A DNA stretch of 64,000 nucleotides from the NCBI RefSeq assembly GCF_900107775.1, contig NZ_FNRF01000001.1, forward strand, positions 744,001 through 808,000, written 5' to 3'. A program made the translations under genes and the position numbers. Shown here piece by piece: positions 27,425 through 35,722 of the stretch. Within the stretch, counting starts at the first letter, position 1. Each line of letters opens with the position of its first letter. Under the pieces are notes generated by a model. It did not search any database. It worked only from the letters and a program-made list of their open reading frames with translations, and was not told the DNA's origin. This DNA comes from Xylanibacter ruminicola (GTDB taxonomy: Bacteria; Bacteroidota; Bacteroidia; Bacteroidales; Bacteroidaceae).

Positions 27425-28372
27425 TTAGCCCAACAGCTTTCGTGTATCCTCCAGTATCTGCAAGAGCTCGTCCATCTTCTCGGCTCTCAGCATGGCGATA
27501 CGGGTCTGTCGGAAATCGGGAATTCCTTTAAATATAGGTGTAGCAGCGAGGTGTCTTCTGGTATGGAGGATGCCTCGTTTCTCGTCTATACGCTCCACGT
27601 TGATACGCAGCAGCTCCTCAAGGATATCCAGTTTCTGGTTAAAGTCGAGCTCTTCGCGACTGAAAATCCAAGGACAGCCGAAGGTGGCGCGACCAATCAT
27701 GATGGCATCTACACCATAGGTCTTGAATGCCTCGTCGGCCTCGTCAAGACTGTGAATATCGCCGTTACCTATAATAGGAATATGTATGCGTGGGTTGCGC
27801 TTCACCTCGCCAATCAGCGTCCAGTCGGCCTCGCCTGTGTACATCTGACTTCGTGTGCGGCCGTGAATGGTCAGCGCTTTAATGCCGCAATCCTGCAGCT
27901 GTTCGGCCAACTCGGTGATAATCAGCTGCTCGTGGTTCCAGCCAAGGCGTGTTTTCACCGTTACGGGCAGCTTTACGGCATCTACCACCTTGCTGGTAAT
28001 CTCCAGCATCTTTGGTATGTTCTGCAGCATGCCTGCGCCAGCACCCTTGCCTGCCACCTTTTTTACTGGGCAACCGAAGTTGATGTCGATCAGATCCGGA
28101 CCGGCTTGTTCTACGATTTTGGCCGCTTCAACCATCGCCTCTACGTCGCGACCGTAGATCTGTATGCCTACGGGGCGCTCGGTATCGCTGATGGTCAGCT
28201 TCGAGATGGTAGATTTTACATCGCGTATCAGCGCTTCGGCGCTTACAAACTCAGTATATACCATCGCTGCTCCAAACCGCTTGCAAAGCAGTCTGAAACC
28301 AATATCAGTCACATCCTCCATCGGTGCCAAAAACACCGGATTTTGTCCAAATTCTATATCGCCTATCTTCAT
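27425..28372 (-). CDS. dusB: tRNA-dihydrouridine synthase (DusB-like)
   Basis: 315 aa from the ATG at 28372 (MKIGDIEFGQNPVFLAPMEDVTD). FMN enzyme that reduces uridines in the tRNA D-loop. Signatures: FLAPMEDVTDIGFR, DINFGCPVKKVAGKGAGAGM with the catalytic Cys, LTIHGRTRSQMYTGEADW, IIGNGDI and DAIMIGRATFGCPW. An earlier in-frame ATG (28393) lies inside the promoter -7 box and would be upstream of transcription. Converges on the esterase gene with an 18-bp gap. Confidence 0.93.
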   Translation of the reverse strand: MKIGDIEFGQNPVFLAPMEDVTDIGFRLLCKRFGAAMVYTEFVSAEALIRDVKSTISKLTISDTERPVGIQIYGRDVEAMVEAAKIVEQAGPDLIDINFGCPVKKVAGKGAGAGMLQNIPKMLEITSKVVDAVKLPVTVKTRLGWNHEQLIITELAEQLQDCGIKALTIHGRTRSQMYTGEADWTLIGEVKRNPRIHIPIIGNGDIHSLDEADEAFKTYGVDAIMIGRATFGCPWIFSREELDFNQKLDILEELLRINVERIDEKRGILHTRRHLAATPIFKGIPDFRQTRIAMLRAEKMDELLQILEDTRKLLG

Positions 28373-28380
28373 TTCGGGTG

Positions 28381-28388
28381 CAAAGTTA
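28381..28388 (-). promoter_or_regulatory. -7 promoter element, dusB
   Basis: TAACTTTG on the minus strand, only 8 nt from the ATG at 28372, so the transcript should be leaderless or nearly so. Confidence 0.7.
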
Positions 28389-28431
28389 CGCATTTTTTCT
28401 GATATTATTTGGTTGATTGCAAATAATCATG

Positions 28432-28439
28432 TATTTTTG
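28432..28439 (+). promoter_or_regulatory. -7 promoter element, DUF2851 gene
   Basis: TATTTTTG, 34 nt upstream of the ATG at 28474. Confidence 0.6.
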
Positions 28440-28473
28440 TGCACAAATTTTTACTTATAGCTAAATAAACCAT

Positions 28474-29769
28474 ATGGAACAATTACTCCACTATACTTGG
28501 AAACTGAAGCTTTTTCCGCTGAAAGAGTTGCTCACAAGCGATGGTATGCTGGTTGAGGTGATCGATCCGGGCAAGCACAACAGCGATGCCGGGCCCGATT
28601 TTGTGAATGCCAAAGTGCGCATTAACGGCACTATGTGGGCGGGCAATGTTGAGATTCACGACAAGTCGAGCGACTGGTACGTGCATGGGCACGATAAGAA
28701 CAGCGATTACGACAATGTGATACTGCATGTGGCCAAGGTGCTGGATACCGAGGTGATGAAGAGCAACGGCCAGTATGTGCCTCAGCTGCAGCTGGATGTA
28801 CCGCCGCATGTGCAGGTACATTACGATGAATTGCGCCAAACCGAGGAGTATCCGGCTTGTTATAAGGTGATACCCGATTTGCCCTCGCTCACTATTCACT
28901 CGTGGATGGCTGCCCTGCAGGTTGAGCGCCTGGAGCGCAAAACAGCCGATATCCTAAAGCGTGTAGAGCGTTGCAACGGCTCGTGGGAGGATGGCTATTT
29001 TACCACTTTGGCCCGCAACTATGGCTTTGGCATTAATGGCGATGTGTTCGAACAGTGGGCTCAGAACGTGCCCCTGAGTGCTGTAGCGCACCATCGCGAC
29101 GATTTGTTTCAGATCGAGGCTATCTTCTTCGGTCAGGCAGGATTGCTGGAGCTGGATGCTGTGCCCGAGTGCTACCAGAAGGATGCGCTTAACGACGGCT
29201 ATTTTGCCCGATTGCGCAACGAGTACCAGTATCTGGCGCATAAATTCTCGATGAAGCCGATTGATTTCCGTCTGTGGCGGTTCCTTCGCCTGCGCCCGCA
29301 GAACTTCCCTCACATCCGTCTGGCGCAGTTGGCCAACCTGTATTATCAGCAGAAGGCAGGTCTGAGTCAGCTGATAGAGTGCGAAACCCTCGATGAACTC
29401 AAACACGTGCTCAGCTCGCAGGTTACGCCCTATTGGGAAACCCACTATACCTTTGGCTCCGAGAGTGCTAAGAACGCCAAACATCTGTCGGTAGGCTCCA
29501 TCAATCTGTTGATGATTAATACCGCCATCCCCATGCTGTTTGCCTATGGCCGACATCAGTCGAAAGAGGTGCTTTGCGATAGGGCTTTCGAATTCCTCGA
29601 GCAGCTCAAGGCCGAGAACAACCACATTATCCGCATGTGGCAGCAGGTGGGACTGCCCGTTAAGTCGGCTGGCGACTCGCAGGCGCTCATACAGCTTAAA
29701 AAGGAGTATTGCGACAAGAAGGACTGTCTGCGTTGTCGCTTTGGTTACGAATACTTAAAACGCAAATAA
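28474..29769 (+). CDS. DUF2851 family protein
   Basis: 431 aa, a cytoplasmic protein family restricted mostly to Bacteroidota with no assigned function. The conserved N-terminus is seen (LHYTWKLKLFPLKELLTSDG, then DAGPDFVNAKVRINGTMWAGNVEIH). The C-terminus ends in a Cys cluster CDKKDCLRCRFGYEYL that could bind a metal. The gene precedes dprA by 6 bp in the same direction, so the two are likely one transcript. Beyond that link to DNA processing, nothing in the sequence gives a role. Confidence 0.85.
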   Translation: MEQLLHYTWKLKLFPLKELLTSDGMLVEVIDPGKHNSDAGPDFVNAKVRINGTMWAGNVEIHDKSSDWYVHGHDKNSDYDNVILHVAKVLDTEVMKSNGQYVPQLQLDVPPHVQVHYDELRQTEEYPACYKVIPDLPSLTIHSWMAALQVERLERKTADILKRVERCNGSWEDGYFTTLARNYGFGINGDVFEQWAQNVPLSAVAHHRDDLFQIEAIFFGQAGLLELDAVPECYQKDALNDGYFARLRNEYQYLAHKFSMKPIDFRLWRFLRLRPQNFPHIRLAQLANLYYQQKAGLSQLIECETLDELKHVLSSQVTPYWETHYTFGSESAKNAKHLSVGSINLLMINTAIPMLFAYGRHQSKEVLCDRAFEFLEQLKAENNHIIRMWQQVGLPVKSAGDSQALIQLKKEYCDKKDCLRCRFGYEYLKRK

Positions 29770-29775
29770 ACACTT

Positions 29776-30900
29776 ATGAACCAGGAAATATTCTATGCAA
29801 TGGCGCTTACACGCCTTACTAACTTTAACTTCCAGCTGGCGTTAGAGATGTACAAAACCGTTGGTAGCGCCCAGAAACTATACGAACACCGCCACAAGGT
29901 GGCCGACCTGATACCTGATTGCTCGCCACGCCTGGTTGCCGCCCTGAAGGACTGGGGCGACGCGATGAAACGGGCCGAATACGAGTTGAAGTATATGGAG
30001 GAGCACCAGATACGCGCCATAACGCCACTCGACGACGACTACCCTCAGCGCATGCTGGAGTGCCCCGATGCGCCGCTGGTGCTGTACTATAAGGGTAATG
30101 CCGACCTGAACCAGCAGAAAATCATCAGTATCGTAGGCACGCGCCACATCACCACTTACGGGCAGGATATCACGCACAGGTTTATCAGCGAGCTGCACGA
30201 GATGTGCCACAATGTGCTGATTGTGAGTGGTTTGGCTTATGGTGTAGATATCTGCGCACATCGCAACGCCCTCGAGAACGGCTATCAGACCTTGGGTGTG
30301 CTGGCTCACGGATTAGATCAGATCTACCCCTATCACCATCGCGACACAGCTGCCGAGATGACTACCCATGGCGGACTGCTGACGGAGTTTATGACCCAGA
30401 CCAATGCCGATAAGGTGAACTTTGTGCGCCGCAACCGCATTGTGGCTGGTTGTGCCGATGCTACCATTGTGATTGAGAGTGCTGCAAAAGGTGGCAGTCT
30501 GATAACAGCCGAGATTGCACAGAGCTACAATCGCCCCGTATTTGCGTTCCCAGGCAATGTGGGCCGACCTTACTCCGAGGGTTGCAACCATATTATCCGC
30601 GATAAGGCTGCCGAGTTGATTACCAGCGCAGCTGACTTTGTTGAGGCTATGGGTTGGCAGGATGATATTCTCCGTCAGCAGGCTTTGGCAGGCGGTATCG
30701 AGCGCCAGTTGTTCCCCGAACTATCGGCCGAAGAACAGAAAATCGTCAGTTTGCTGCAGCAAACCAACGATCTCCAGATAAATGTATTGAGTGTGCATGC
30801 CAACCTGTCTATCAGTCAGGTTACGGCGCTGCTTTTCCAGCTCGAAATGAAAGGTGTGGTGAAAGCTATGGCTGGCGGCACCTACCATCTTATTTTGTAG
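29776..30900 (+). CDS. dprA: DNA processing protein DprA
   Basis: 374 aa. Binds incoming single-stranded DNA and loads RecA during transformation; very widespread even in species not known to be competent. The Rossmann-like domain carries IVGTRHITTYG near residue 115, VSGLAYGVDICAHRNAL near 152, GVLAHGLDQIYPYHHR and AAKGGSLITAEIA near 235. An N-terminal helix-hairpin-helix/SAM-like region and a C-terminal winged helix (TNDLQINVLSVHANLSISQV...) complete the family layout. Its last 11 bp overlap the convergent DUF2520 gene. Confidence 0.95.
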   Translation: MNQEIFYAMALTRLTNFNFQLALEMYKTVGSAQKLYEHRHKVADLIPDCSPRLVAALKDWGDAMKRAEYELKYMEEHQIRAITPLDDDYPQRMLECPDAPLVLYYKGNADLNQQKIISIVGTRHITTYGQDITHRFISELHEMCHNVLIVSGLAYGVDICAHRNALENGYQTLGVLAHGLDQIYPYHHRDTAAEMTTHGGLLTEFMTQTNADKVNFVRRNRIVAGCADATIVIESAAKGGSLITAEIAQSYNRPVFAFPGNVGRPYSEGCNHIIRDKAAELITSAADFVEAMGWQDDILRQQALAGGIERQLFPELSAEEQKIVSLLQQTNDLQINVLSVHANLSISQVTALLFQLEMKGVVKAMAGGTYHLIL

Positions 30901-31660
30901 CATCCTCGTGAATGCTCTCGGCCATCAGCTTGTAAATCTGTCGGGTGCGTTCGTTGTTCAGCAGCTCCATCTGCATCTGCATCACGCCCGTATCCCAACG
31001 CATCATCGGACCCGTCTGTGCCTGTTTCGGGCTCAGCTGGGCTACTTTTCGTGCCGTTTCGTCTATCAGCGGTAAAAAGAGCTTAAAATCCATCTGCTCC
31101 TCTTCAAGCACCTTTTCGGCCAGTCGGTAGCAATGGTTGGTAAAGTTGCAGGCCAGCACGGCTGCCAGGTGCAGTTTTTTGCGCTGTGCCGATGTGGCTG
31201 GCACCACATTCTGCGATACACTCTCGGCCAGCGTGCGGATGGCGGATAGCGTGGCATCGTCCGAAGCCTCGATAAAACAAGGTATCGGCTTGAAATCCAC
31301 TGGTTTGTTCTTCGAGAATGTCTGCATCGGGTACAGCACGCCGTAACGTTTTGCGTGTGGCTGCAGCACCTGCATGTCTATGCTGCCCGCTGTGTGAACG
31401 ATGATGGCCTGCTGCGCCTTGCGACCTACCTTTTCGGCCAGTGTGGCGATGGCATCATCCTTCACCGAGATGATGTAGATATCGGCATTTTCGGTTATTT
31501 CGTCGATGTTGGTGGTGTAATCGCAGTTCAACTTAGTAGCCAGCTCGCCGGCATGCTCGGCCGTCTTGCTATACACCTGCACCATATCCTGGCCTGCCTT
31601 ACTGAGTGCCTGTCCCAGCTGCGTGGCCAAATTTCCCGATCCAATCATTACTATCTTCAT
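30890..31660 (-). CDS. Rossmann-fold oxidoreductase, DUF2520 family
   Basis: 256 aa from the ATG at 31660 (MKIVMIGSGNLATQLGQAL). An N-terminal NAD(P)-binding fold related to F420-dependent NADP reductase and pyrroline-5-carboxylate reductase is followed by a C-terminal helical DUF2520 domain (VVPATSAQRKKLHLAAVLACNFTNH near residue 160). The motif IIVHTAGSIDMQVL is typical of the family. The reaction is unknown. An in-frame upstream extension covers the promoter and is rejected. Overlaps the dprA 3' end by 11 bp. Confidence 0.85.
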   Translation of the reverse strand: MKIVMIGSGNLATQLGQALSKAGQDMVQVYSKTAEHAGELATKLNCDYTTNIDEITENADIYIISVKDDAIATLAEKVGRKAQQAIIVHTAGSIDMQVLQPHAKRYGVLYPMQTFSKNKPVDFKPIPCFIEASDDATLSAIRTLAESVSQNVVPATSAQRKKLHLAAVLACNFTNHCYRLAEKVLEEEQMDFKLFLPLIDETARKVAQLSPKQAQTGPMMRWDTGVMQMQMELLNNERTRQIYKLMAESIHEDATK

Positions 31661-31682
31661 AACGCTTTGCTTTAAATCGCTG

Positions 31683-31690
31683 CAAAGGTA
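31683..31690 (-). promoter_or_regulatory. -7 promoter element, DUF2520 gene
   Basis: TACCTTTG on the minus strand, 22 nt upstream of the start at 31660. Confidence 0.7.
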
Positions 31691-31701
31691 CAAAAAATTA
31701 C

Positions 31702-31726
31702 TGTCACAACTGTCACATTCGTCACA
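31702..31726. promoter_or_regulatory. Three 9-bp-spaced GTCACA direct repeats, candidate operator
   Basis: GTCACA begins at 31703, 31712 and 31721, giving three tandem 9-bp units between divergent promoters. It lies just upstream of the DUF2520 -7 box. Placement fits a regulator-binding site, but no regulator can be named. Confidence 0.4.
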
Positions 31727-31774
31727 AAAGCGTGTTATTTATCCCAAATGTTTGGTGGTTTCGGGGGCAATCGC

Positions 31775-31782
31775 TATCTTTG
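31775..31782 (+). promoter_or_regulatory. -7 promoter element, CAT-family gene
   Basis: TATCTTTG, 30 nt upstream of the ATG at 31813; supports that start over an earlier in-frame one. Confidence 0.75.
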
Positions 31783-31812
31783 CAGGCGAAATCAGAAATC
31801 GGTATAACCACA

Positions 31813-32430
31813 ATGAAACAAGAAGTTAACCCGCAGGATACCAGCAGGGCTAAGGCTTTCGGACTTTGGATGAAATCGCCCGTGCCCATGGTTACGTTTA
31901 CTAAAACGTTTGATGTAACGCGCCTGTATAAGGTTTGCAAGCGCAGGGGCGTAAAGTTTAACACGCTGCTGTGCTGGTGCATGGGGCGTGCTGCCGTAGA
32001 TAGACCAGAGTTCTATCTGTTGCCCGAGATTGGCAAGCTGTACAAGTACGACCGCCTGGCCATCAACGTGATTGTGAACCATAAAAAGGGCGATATCTGT
32101 TCGTGCGATGTGCCCTATAGCGATGATTTTAATCAGTTTGCCGCCGATTACGATCGGATGACGCAGACGGCCATCGACACCTGCGAAAGTTCGTTCGATG
32201 AGGAGGCGATGATTATCGGCACCTCGGCTATGACGGCCACCCAGCTCGACAGCATCGTCAACCAGTACTCGGGTGTTTTCAATAACCCCTTCCTGGCTTG
32301 GGGTCGCTATCGCAAAAGTTGGTTCAAGGTGTGGCTTCCCATCTCCATGCAGTTCCATCATGCCCAGATGGATGGGGGCCATGCCGCCCAATTTTTAGAG
32401 AATTTGCAGCAAATCATCAACCATCTGTAA
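31813..32430 (+). CDS. Chloramphenicol acetyltransferase (CAT)-fold acyltransferase
   Basis: 205 aa from the ATG at 31813 (MKQEVNPQDTSRAKAFGLW). The CAT-type catalytic motif is FHHAQMDGGHAAQFLENLQ near residue 180, with the catalytic HHxxxDG pattern. KRRGVKFNTLLCWCMGRA near 45 fits the trimer-forming region. Length is close to type A CAT (about 215 aa). It is a chromosomal singleton with its own promoter and no mobile-element context, so a physiological acyltransferase is at least as likely as a resistance enzyme. Resistance cannot be concluded from sequence. Confidence 0.85.
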   Translation: MKQEVNPQDTSRAKAFGLWMKSPVPMVTFTKTFDVTRLYKVCKRRGVKFNTLLCWCMGRAAVDRPEFYLLPEIGKLYKYDRLAINVIVNHKKGDICSCDVPYSDDFNQFAADYDRMTQTAIDTCESSFDEEAMIIGTSAMTATQLDSIVNQYSGVFNNPFLAWGRYRKSWFKVWLPISMQFHHAQMDGGHAAQFLENLQQIINHL

Positions 32431-32457
32431 TGGCAGTTCCCCTGCAAGGAACTGCCA
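32431..32457. other. Intergenic ACTG-type hairpin
   Basis: TGGCAGTTCC (32431-32440) pairs perfectly with GGAACTGCCA (32448-32457) across a 7-nt loop, one base past the CAT-family stop codon. Same design as the hairpins at 1.4, 8.9 and 40.4 kb. No T-tract follows directly. Confidence 0.7.
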
Positions 32458-32553
32458 GTTTCCCTAGCCGGAACCATTAGTTTCCCTTATTTTTGCTATC
32501 AGGCAACTCCAAATATTTTTTCATTATTTTTTGCATTATATAAAAAATAGTTG

Positions 32554-32561
32554 TATATTTG
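32554..32561 (+). promoter_or_regulatory. -7 promoter element, TonB receptor gene
   Basis: TATATTTG, 56 nt upstream of the ATG at 32618. Confidence 0.68.
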
Positions 32562-32617
32562 CAGCGTACATCGTGAGATGAATTTCAGAATTTATCATAT
32601 CTAAAACAATTATTTTT

Positions 32618-35047
32618 ATGAACAAAACAACGATTATTAACCTCTTGTCGACCGCTATTTTACTTTGCGGAACTATGAGCGTGCAGGCCGAAACCCTGCG
32701 TGGAACTGTAAAAGATGCCGTTACGGGCGAAGCGCTTATTGGTGCTACGGTAAAAATTGCAGAATTAGAGAATGCGGCTGCTGTTGCCGACATGGATGGT
32801 AACTTTACCATCAAGATAAGCAAGGGCGGACGTTACACCATCGAGACCAACTATATTGGTTACGAGCCCAGTGTGATGAAGGAAATCCTGATTTCGGGCC
32901 CCAAGGAGGTAGTGCTGGAGATTGCCCTGCGCGAGAACAGCACCGAGCTGAAGGAGGTGGTGGTTAAGCCCCGTGTAAACAAGGAGGCCACCGTTAACCC
33001 GTCGGTACTCACCGGTGGTGTGATGCTCTCGATGGAAGAGGCCAGCCGATTTGCAGGCGGTTATAACGACCCGGCCCGACTGGTGATGTCGTTTGCCGGC
33101 GTATCGGGCGATGCTGGCGGTAGCGGACTCTCGATTCATGGTAATGCACCCGAGCGCATGCAGTACCGCATTGAGGGCGTTGAGGTGTTTACACCCAACC
33201 ACTTTAACGATATGTGGAATGCTGGCTACGGACTGGTAAGTGCGCTGAACTCGAACGTGATTGGCAACAGCGACTTCTTTACCTCTACCTTTAATGCCAA
33301 CTACAACAATGCCCTGAGTGGTGTGTTTGATGTGAAGATGCGTGCGGGTAACAACTCTAAGCACGAGAATATTCTGCAGATTGGTACTGTATCCGAGGAG
33401 TTGACACTCGAAGGCCCTATCTCGCGCAAGCACAACAGCAGTTATATCATTAACTACCGCTACGGATTTACATCGCTTGCAGATAAACTGAGTCTGGTTG
33501 ATACAGAAGGTTCGCACATGGCCTTCCAAGATTTCTCTGTAAAACTGGTGTTCCCCACCAAGAATGCTGGTACGTTCTCGATCTTTGGAGTGGGACTGCA
33601 CGATACCAATCACGACGACCCCTTAAAGCTTGAAGACGCGCACTCGGTTTACGATGCCTCGGACAACGAGAGTAAACTGACGCAGATTCTGGCAGGTGTA
33701 ACGCACAAGATTCACTTTGACAACAAGTGGACCTGGCGTACTACTCTGGCCTACAATATGCAGCACCTGAAGAGTGATATGTTCTACTATGGATTTGCGC
33801 TCGATAAGGATGGTGTTGTAAAATCACCATTGGCTTACGAGGATCCTGCCGATCCAAAGAAAAATAAGTACCCCTACAGTCAGCAGCAGATGAACGAAGA
33901 CCGACTGATGATTAATACCGAGTTTGCTAAGCAGGTAACCAGCAAGTGGCTTACACAGTTTGGCGGAGAGTACTCGCAGCGTTATTTCAATCTCTACTAT
34001 CGTGCCCATGATCGTCTGTACGCCACCAAGTTTTATCCCGATAAAAAGATGACCGAGTACGCTCAGATGAAGGATAATACCGGATTGGCTAATCTGTTCT
34101 GGCATAACATCTTTAACCTGAGCGAAAAGTTCAGTCTCTCGGCTGGTGTCTCTGGCAACTATTTCCTACTGTCGAAGGACCTTTCGATAGAGCCACGCGT
34201 AAGCTTTAAGTGGGAACCCGACGAGAATAACAGCTTATCGATGGGCTATGGCCTGCACTCGATGATTGAGAAGCTGGATACCTACTTCTATCGCGATGAC
34301 AACGGCAATATGCCTAACAAGGATCTTGGTATGAGCAAGTCGCACCACATGAATCTCACCTATACGCATAAGTTCACACCTAACCTGATTCTGCGCGCGA
34401 ACGCTTACTACGAGTATGGTTTCAACACGCCGGTGGGTATTAACGGCAGCACCTACTGTGTTACTAACCGCTACTACAATTACACCGATGAGGCTTTGGT
34501 TAGCAAGGGTAACACCCGCAACTATGGTGGCGATGTAACGCTTGAGCACTACATGAGTCGCGGATTCTTCGGTCAGGTTAACTTCTCGCTCTATAAGGCT
34601 GAGTACCGCGGACAGGATAAGGTTTGGCGCAACCAGCTGTACGACCGTGGTTTCATGTTTAAGATCCTGGCCGGTAAGGAGTGGATGATAGGCAAGAACG
34701 TGTTTAACATCAGCGCCAAGTACAGCATCCAGGGCGGTATGCGCTACACACCTGTCGACGTAGATCAGATGCGTGCCCGTGTGAACATGGGTATCATTGA
34801 TGATGATCCTATCTATAAGGATGGCGAGGCATTCACCAAGCGTTTCGATCCAACAGGTGTTGTAGATCTTACCGTGAGCTATAAGATTAACAAGCGTAAG
34901 GTGAGTCACACCTTTGCTTTCGAGGGCTTGAACGTATTAGGCAACGAGGCGCCTCAGTACCAGCGTTTCGATCTGGGTACTCGTGATGTTCGCATCGACA
35001 AGACTGGTATCTCGCTGCCAAACATCTTCTACCGACTTGATTTCTGA
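32618..35047 (+). CDS. TonB-dependent receptor with CarboxypepD_reg-like domain
   Basis: 809-aa outer-membrane receptor. A signal peptide (MNKTTIINLLSTAILLCGTMSVQA) is followed by a CarboxypepD_reg-like domain (LRGTVKDAVTGEALIGATV, residues 27-110), a plug (VEVFTPNHFNDMWNAGYG-type region around 190) and a long barrel ending in ...LPNIFYRLDF with the C-terminal aromatic typical of outer-membrane proteins. It is shorter than SusC proteins (about 1000 aa) and lacks an adjacent SusD gene, so it is more likely a receptor for a small ligand such as a metal chelate or peptide than for a glycan. The ligand is unknown. Confidence 0.88.
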   Translation: MNKTTIINLLSTAILLCGTMSVQAETLRGTVKDAVTGEALIGATVKIAELENAAAVADMDGNFTIKISKGGRYTIETNYIGYEPSVMKEILISGPKEVVLEIALRENSTELKEVVVKPRVNKEATVNPSVLTGGVMLSMEEASRFAGGYNDPARLVMSFAGVSGDAGGSGLSIHGNAPERMQYRIEGVEVFTPNHFNDMWNAGYGLVSALNSNVIGNSDFFTSTFNANYNNALSGVFDVKMRAGNNSKHENILQIGTVSEELTLEGPISRKHNSSYIINYRYGFTSLADKLSLVDTEGSHMAFQDFSVKLVFPTKNAGTFSIFGVGLHDTNHDDPLKLEDAHSVYDASDNESKLTQILAGVTHKIHFDNKWTWRTTLAYNMQHLKSDMFYYGFALDKDGVVKSPLAYEDPADPKKNKYPYSQQQMNEDRLMINTEFAKQVTSKWLTQFGGEYSQRYFNLYYRAHDRLYATKFYPDKKMTEYAQMKDNTGLANLFWHNIFNLSEKFSLSAGVSGNYFLLSKDLSIEPRVSFKWEPDENNSLSMGYGLHSMIEKLDTYFYRDDNGNMPNKDLGMSKSHHMNLTYTHKFTPNLILRANAYYEYGFNTPVGINGSTYCVTNRYYNYTDEALVSKGNTRNYGGDVTLEHYMSRGFFGQVNFSLYKAEYRGQDKVWRNQLYDRGFMFKILAGKEWMIGKNVFNISAKYSIQGGMRYTPVDVDQMRARVNMGIIDDDPIYKDGEAFTKRFDPTGVVDLTVSYKINKRKVSHTFAFEGLNVLGNEAPQYQRFDLGTRDVRIDKTGISLPNIFYRLDF

Positions 35048-35267
35048 TCAGAGGGCAGCTGCCAGCTGATTGTTTAGGGAAAACACACAGAAGGATGGGG
35101 GACTCAATCGCTGAGCCCCCCTTGCTTTGGGTTTTCCCCATTTAATCAGATACTATCCAAGAAAAACGGCATTTTTTTTCGGTACTGCGGCGTAAAATCA
35201 GTTCGGGGTGTGGTAAAAACAACTTACATCATAATATCTGTCGTAAAACACTACCTAAAGCCCGCAA

Positions 35268-35340
35268 TTTTTCCCCAGTGAGGGAAAATTTGCTACCTCA
35301 CTAGGGAAATTTTTCTCCCCAGTTAGGGAAATATTTTTCC
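35268..35340. repeat. Three GGGAA-type hairpin repeat units
   Basis: Units such as TTCCCCAGTGAGGGAA, CCTCACTAGGGAA and CCCCAGTTAGGGAA are each followed by an A/T run, giving a period of about 25 bp. They share the core with the pair at 11.23-11.27 kb. Confidence 0.65.
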
Positions 35341-35393
35341 TTAGGATGGGCGTAAAAACTGGGCGGCGGCGCGATAAATTAATAGTATGCAAA

Positions 35394-35465
35394 ATACTTT
35401 ACTTTTTATGGTGGTAGCTCTCTGGTGGATAATAGGAGAGTATCTATCAGATAATAGTAAAGTAT
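35394..35465. repeat. 72-bp nested inverted repeat
   Basis: Perfect 10-bp arms (ATACTTTACT / AGTAAAGTAT) separated by 52 bp, with an inner CTCTC/GAGAG stem, could fold into one long hairpin with an internal loop. Function unknown. Confidence 0.5.
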
Positions 35466-35487
35466 CTATGAGATTGCCGTAATGTGC

Positions 35488-35516
35488 GAGAAAATGAGAA
35501 AATGGGAAAATGGGAA
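35488..35516. repeat. 8-bp repeat array, left outer
   Basis: GAGAAAAT GAGAAAAT GGGAAAAT GGGAA: three and a half units with an exact 8-bp period, in + orientation. Confidence 0.75.
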
Positions 35517-35622
35517 TCGGGTTGGTTTTAGTTTTGAACGGGGAAAGTTAATAATGGTATCTATGATACGATTATCATTTCTTATTATTATCATACTTTG
35601 CCTGTTCCAAACCACCCTGAAT

Positions 35623-35646
35623 CTCAGTTTCTCAGTTTCCCAGTTT
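35623..35646. repeat. 8-bp repeat array, left inner, inverted
   Basis: CTCAGTTT CTCAGTTT CCCAGTTT, the reverse complement of an AAACTGAG array. Opposite in orientation to the array at 40.38 kb, so the primase module is enclosed by inverted arrays. Confidence 0.75.
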
Positions 35647-35692
35647 CTATGTTTTTTCTGTGCAAACATTCACGATTGTTACTTAAATTGCT

Positions 35693-35700
35693 TACCTTTG
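35693..35700 (+). promoter_or_regulatory. -7 promoter element, primase module
   Basis: TACCTTTG, 22 nt upstream of the ATG at 35723. Confidence 0.72.
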
Positions 35701-35722
35701 CACAAAAATTACAAAAAACAAG

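Larger units (their letters stand above)
35048..35722. other. 675-bp intergenic region with several repeat structures
   Basis: No gene is supported here. It contains GGGAA-type hairpin repeats (35.27-35.34 kb), a 10-bp inverted repeat (ATACTTTACT at 35394-35403 with AGTAAAGTAT at 35456-35465) enclosing a CTCTC/GAGAG stem, two arrays of an 8-bp repeat, and the promoter of the next gene at 35693. It marks the left border of the primase module. Confidence 0.7.

Noticed and set aside
31813..32430. Calling the CAT-fold gene a chloramphenicol resistance gene
   Set aside because: The catalytic motif alone does not show chloramphenicol specificity, and the gene has a chromosomal context with no mobile element.
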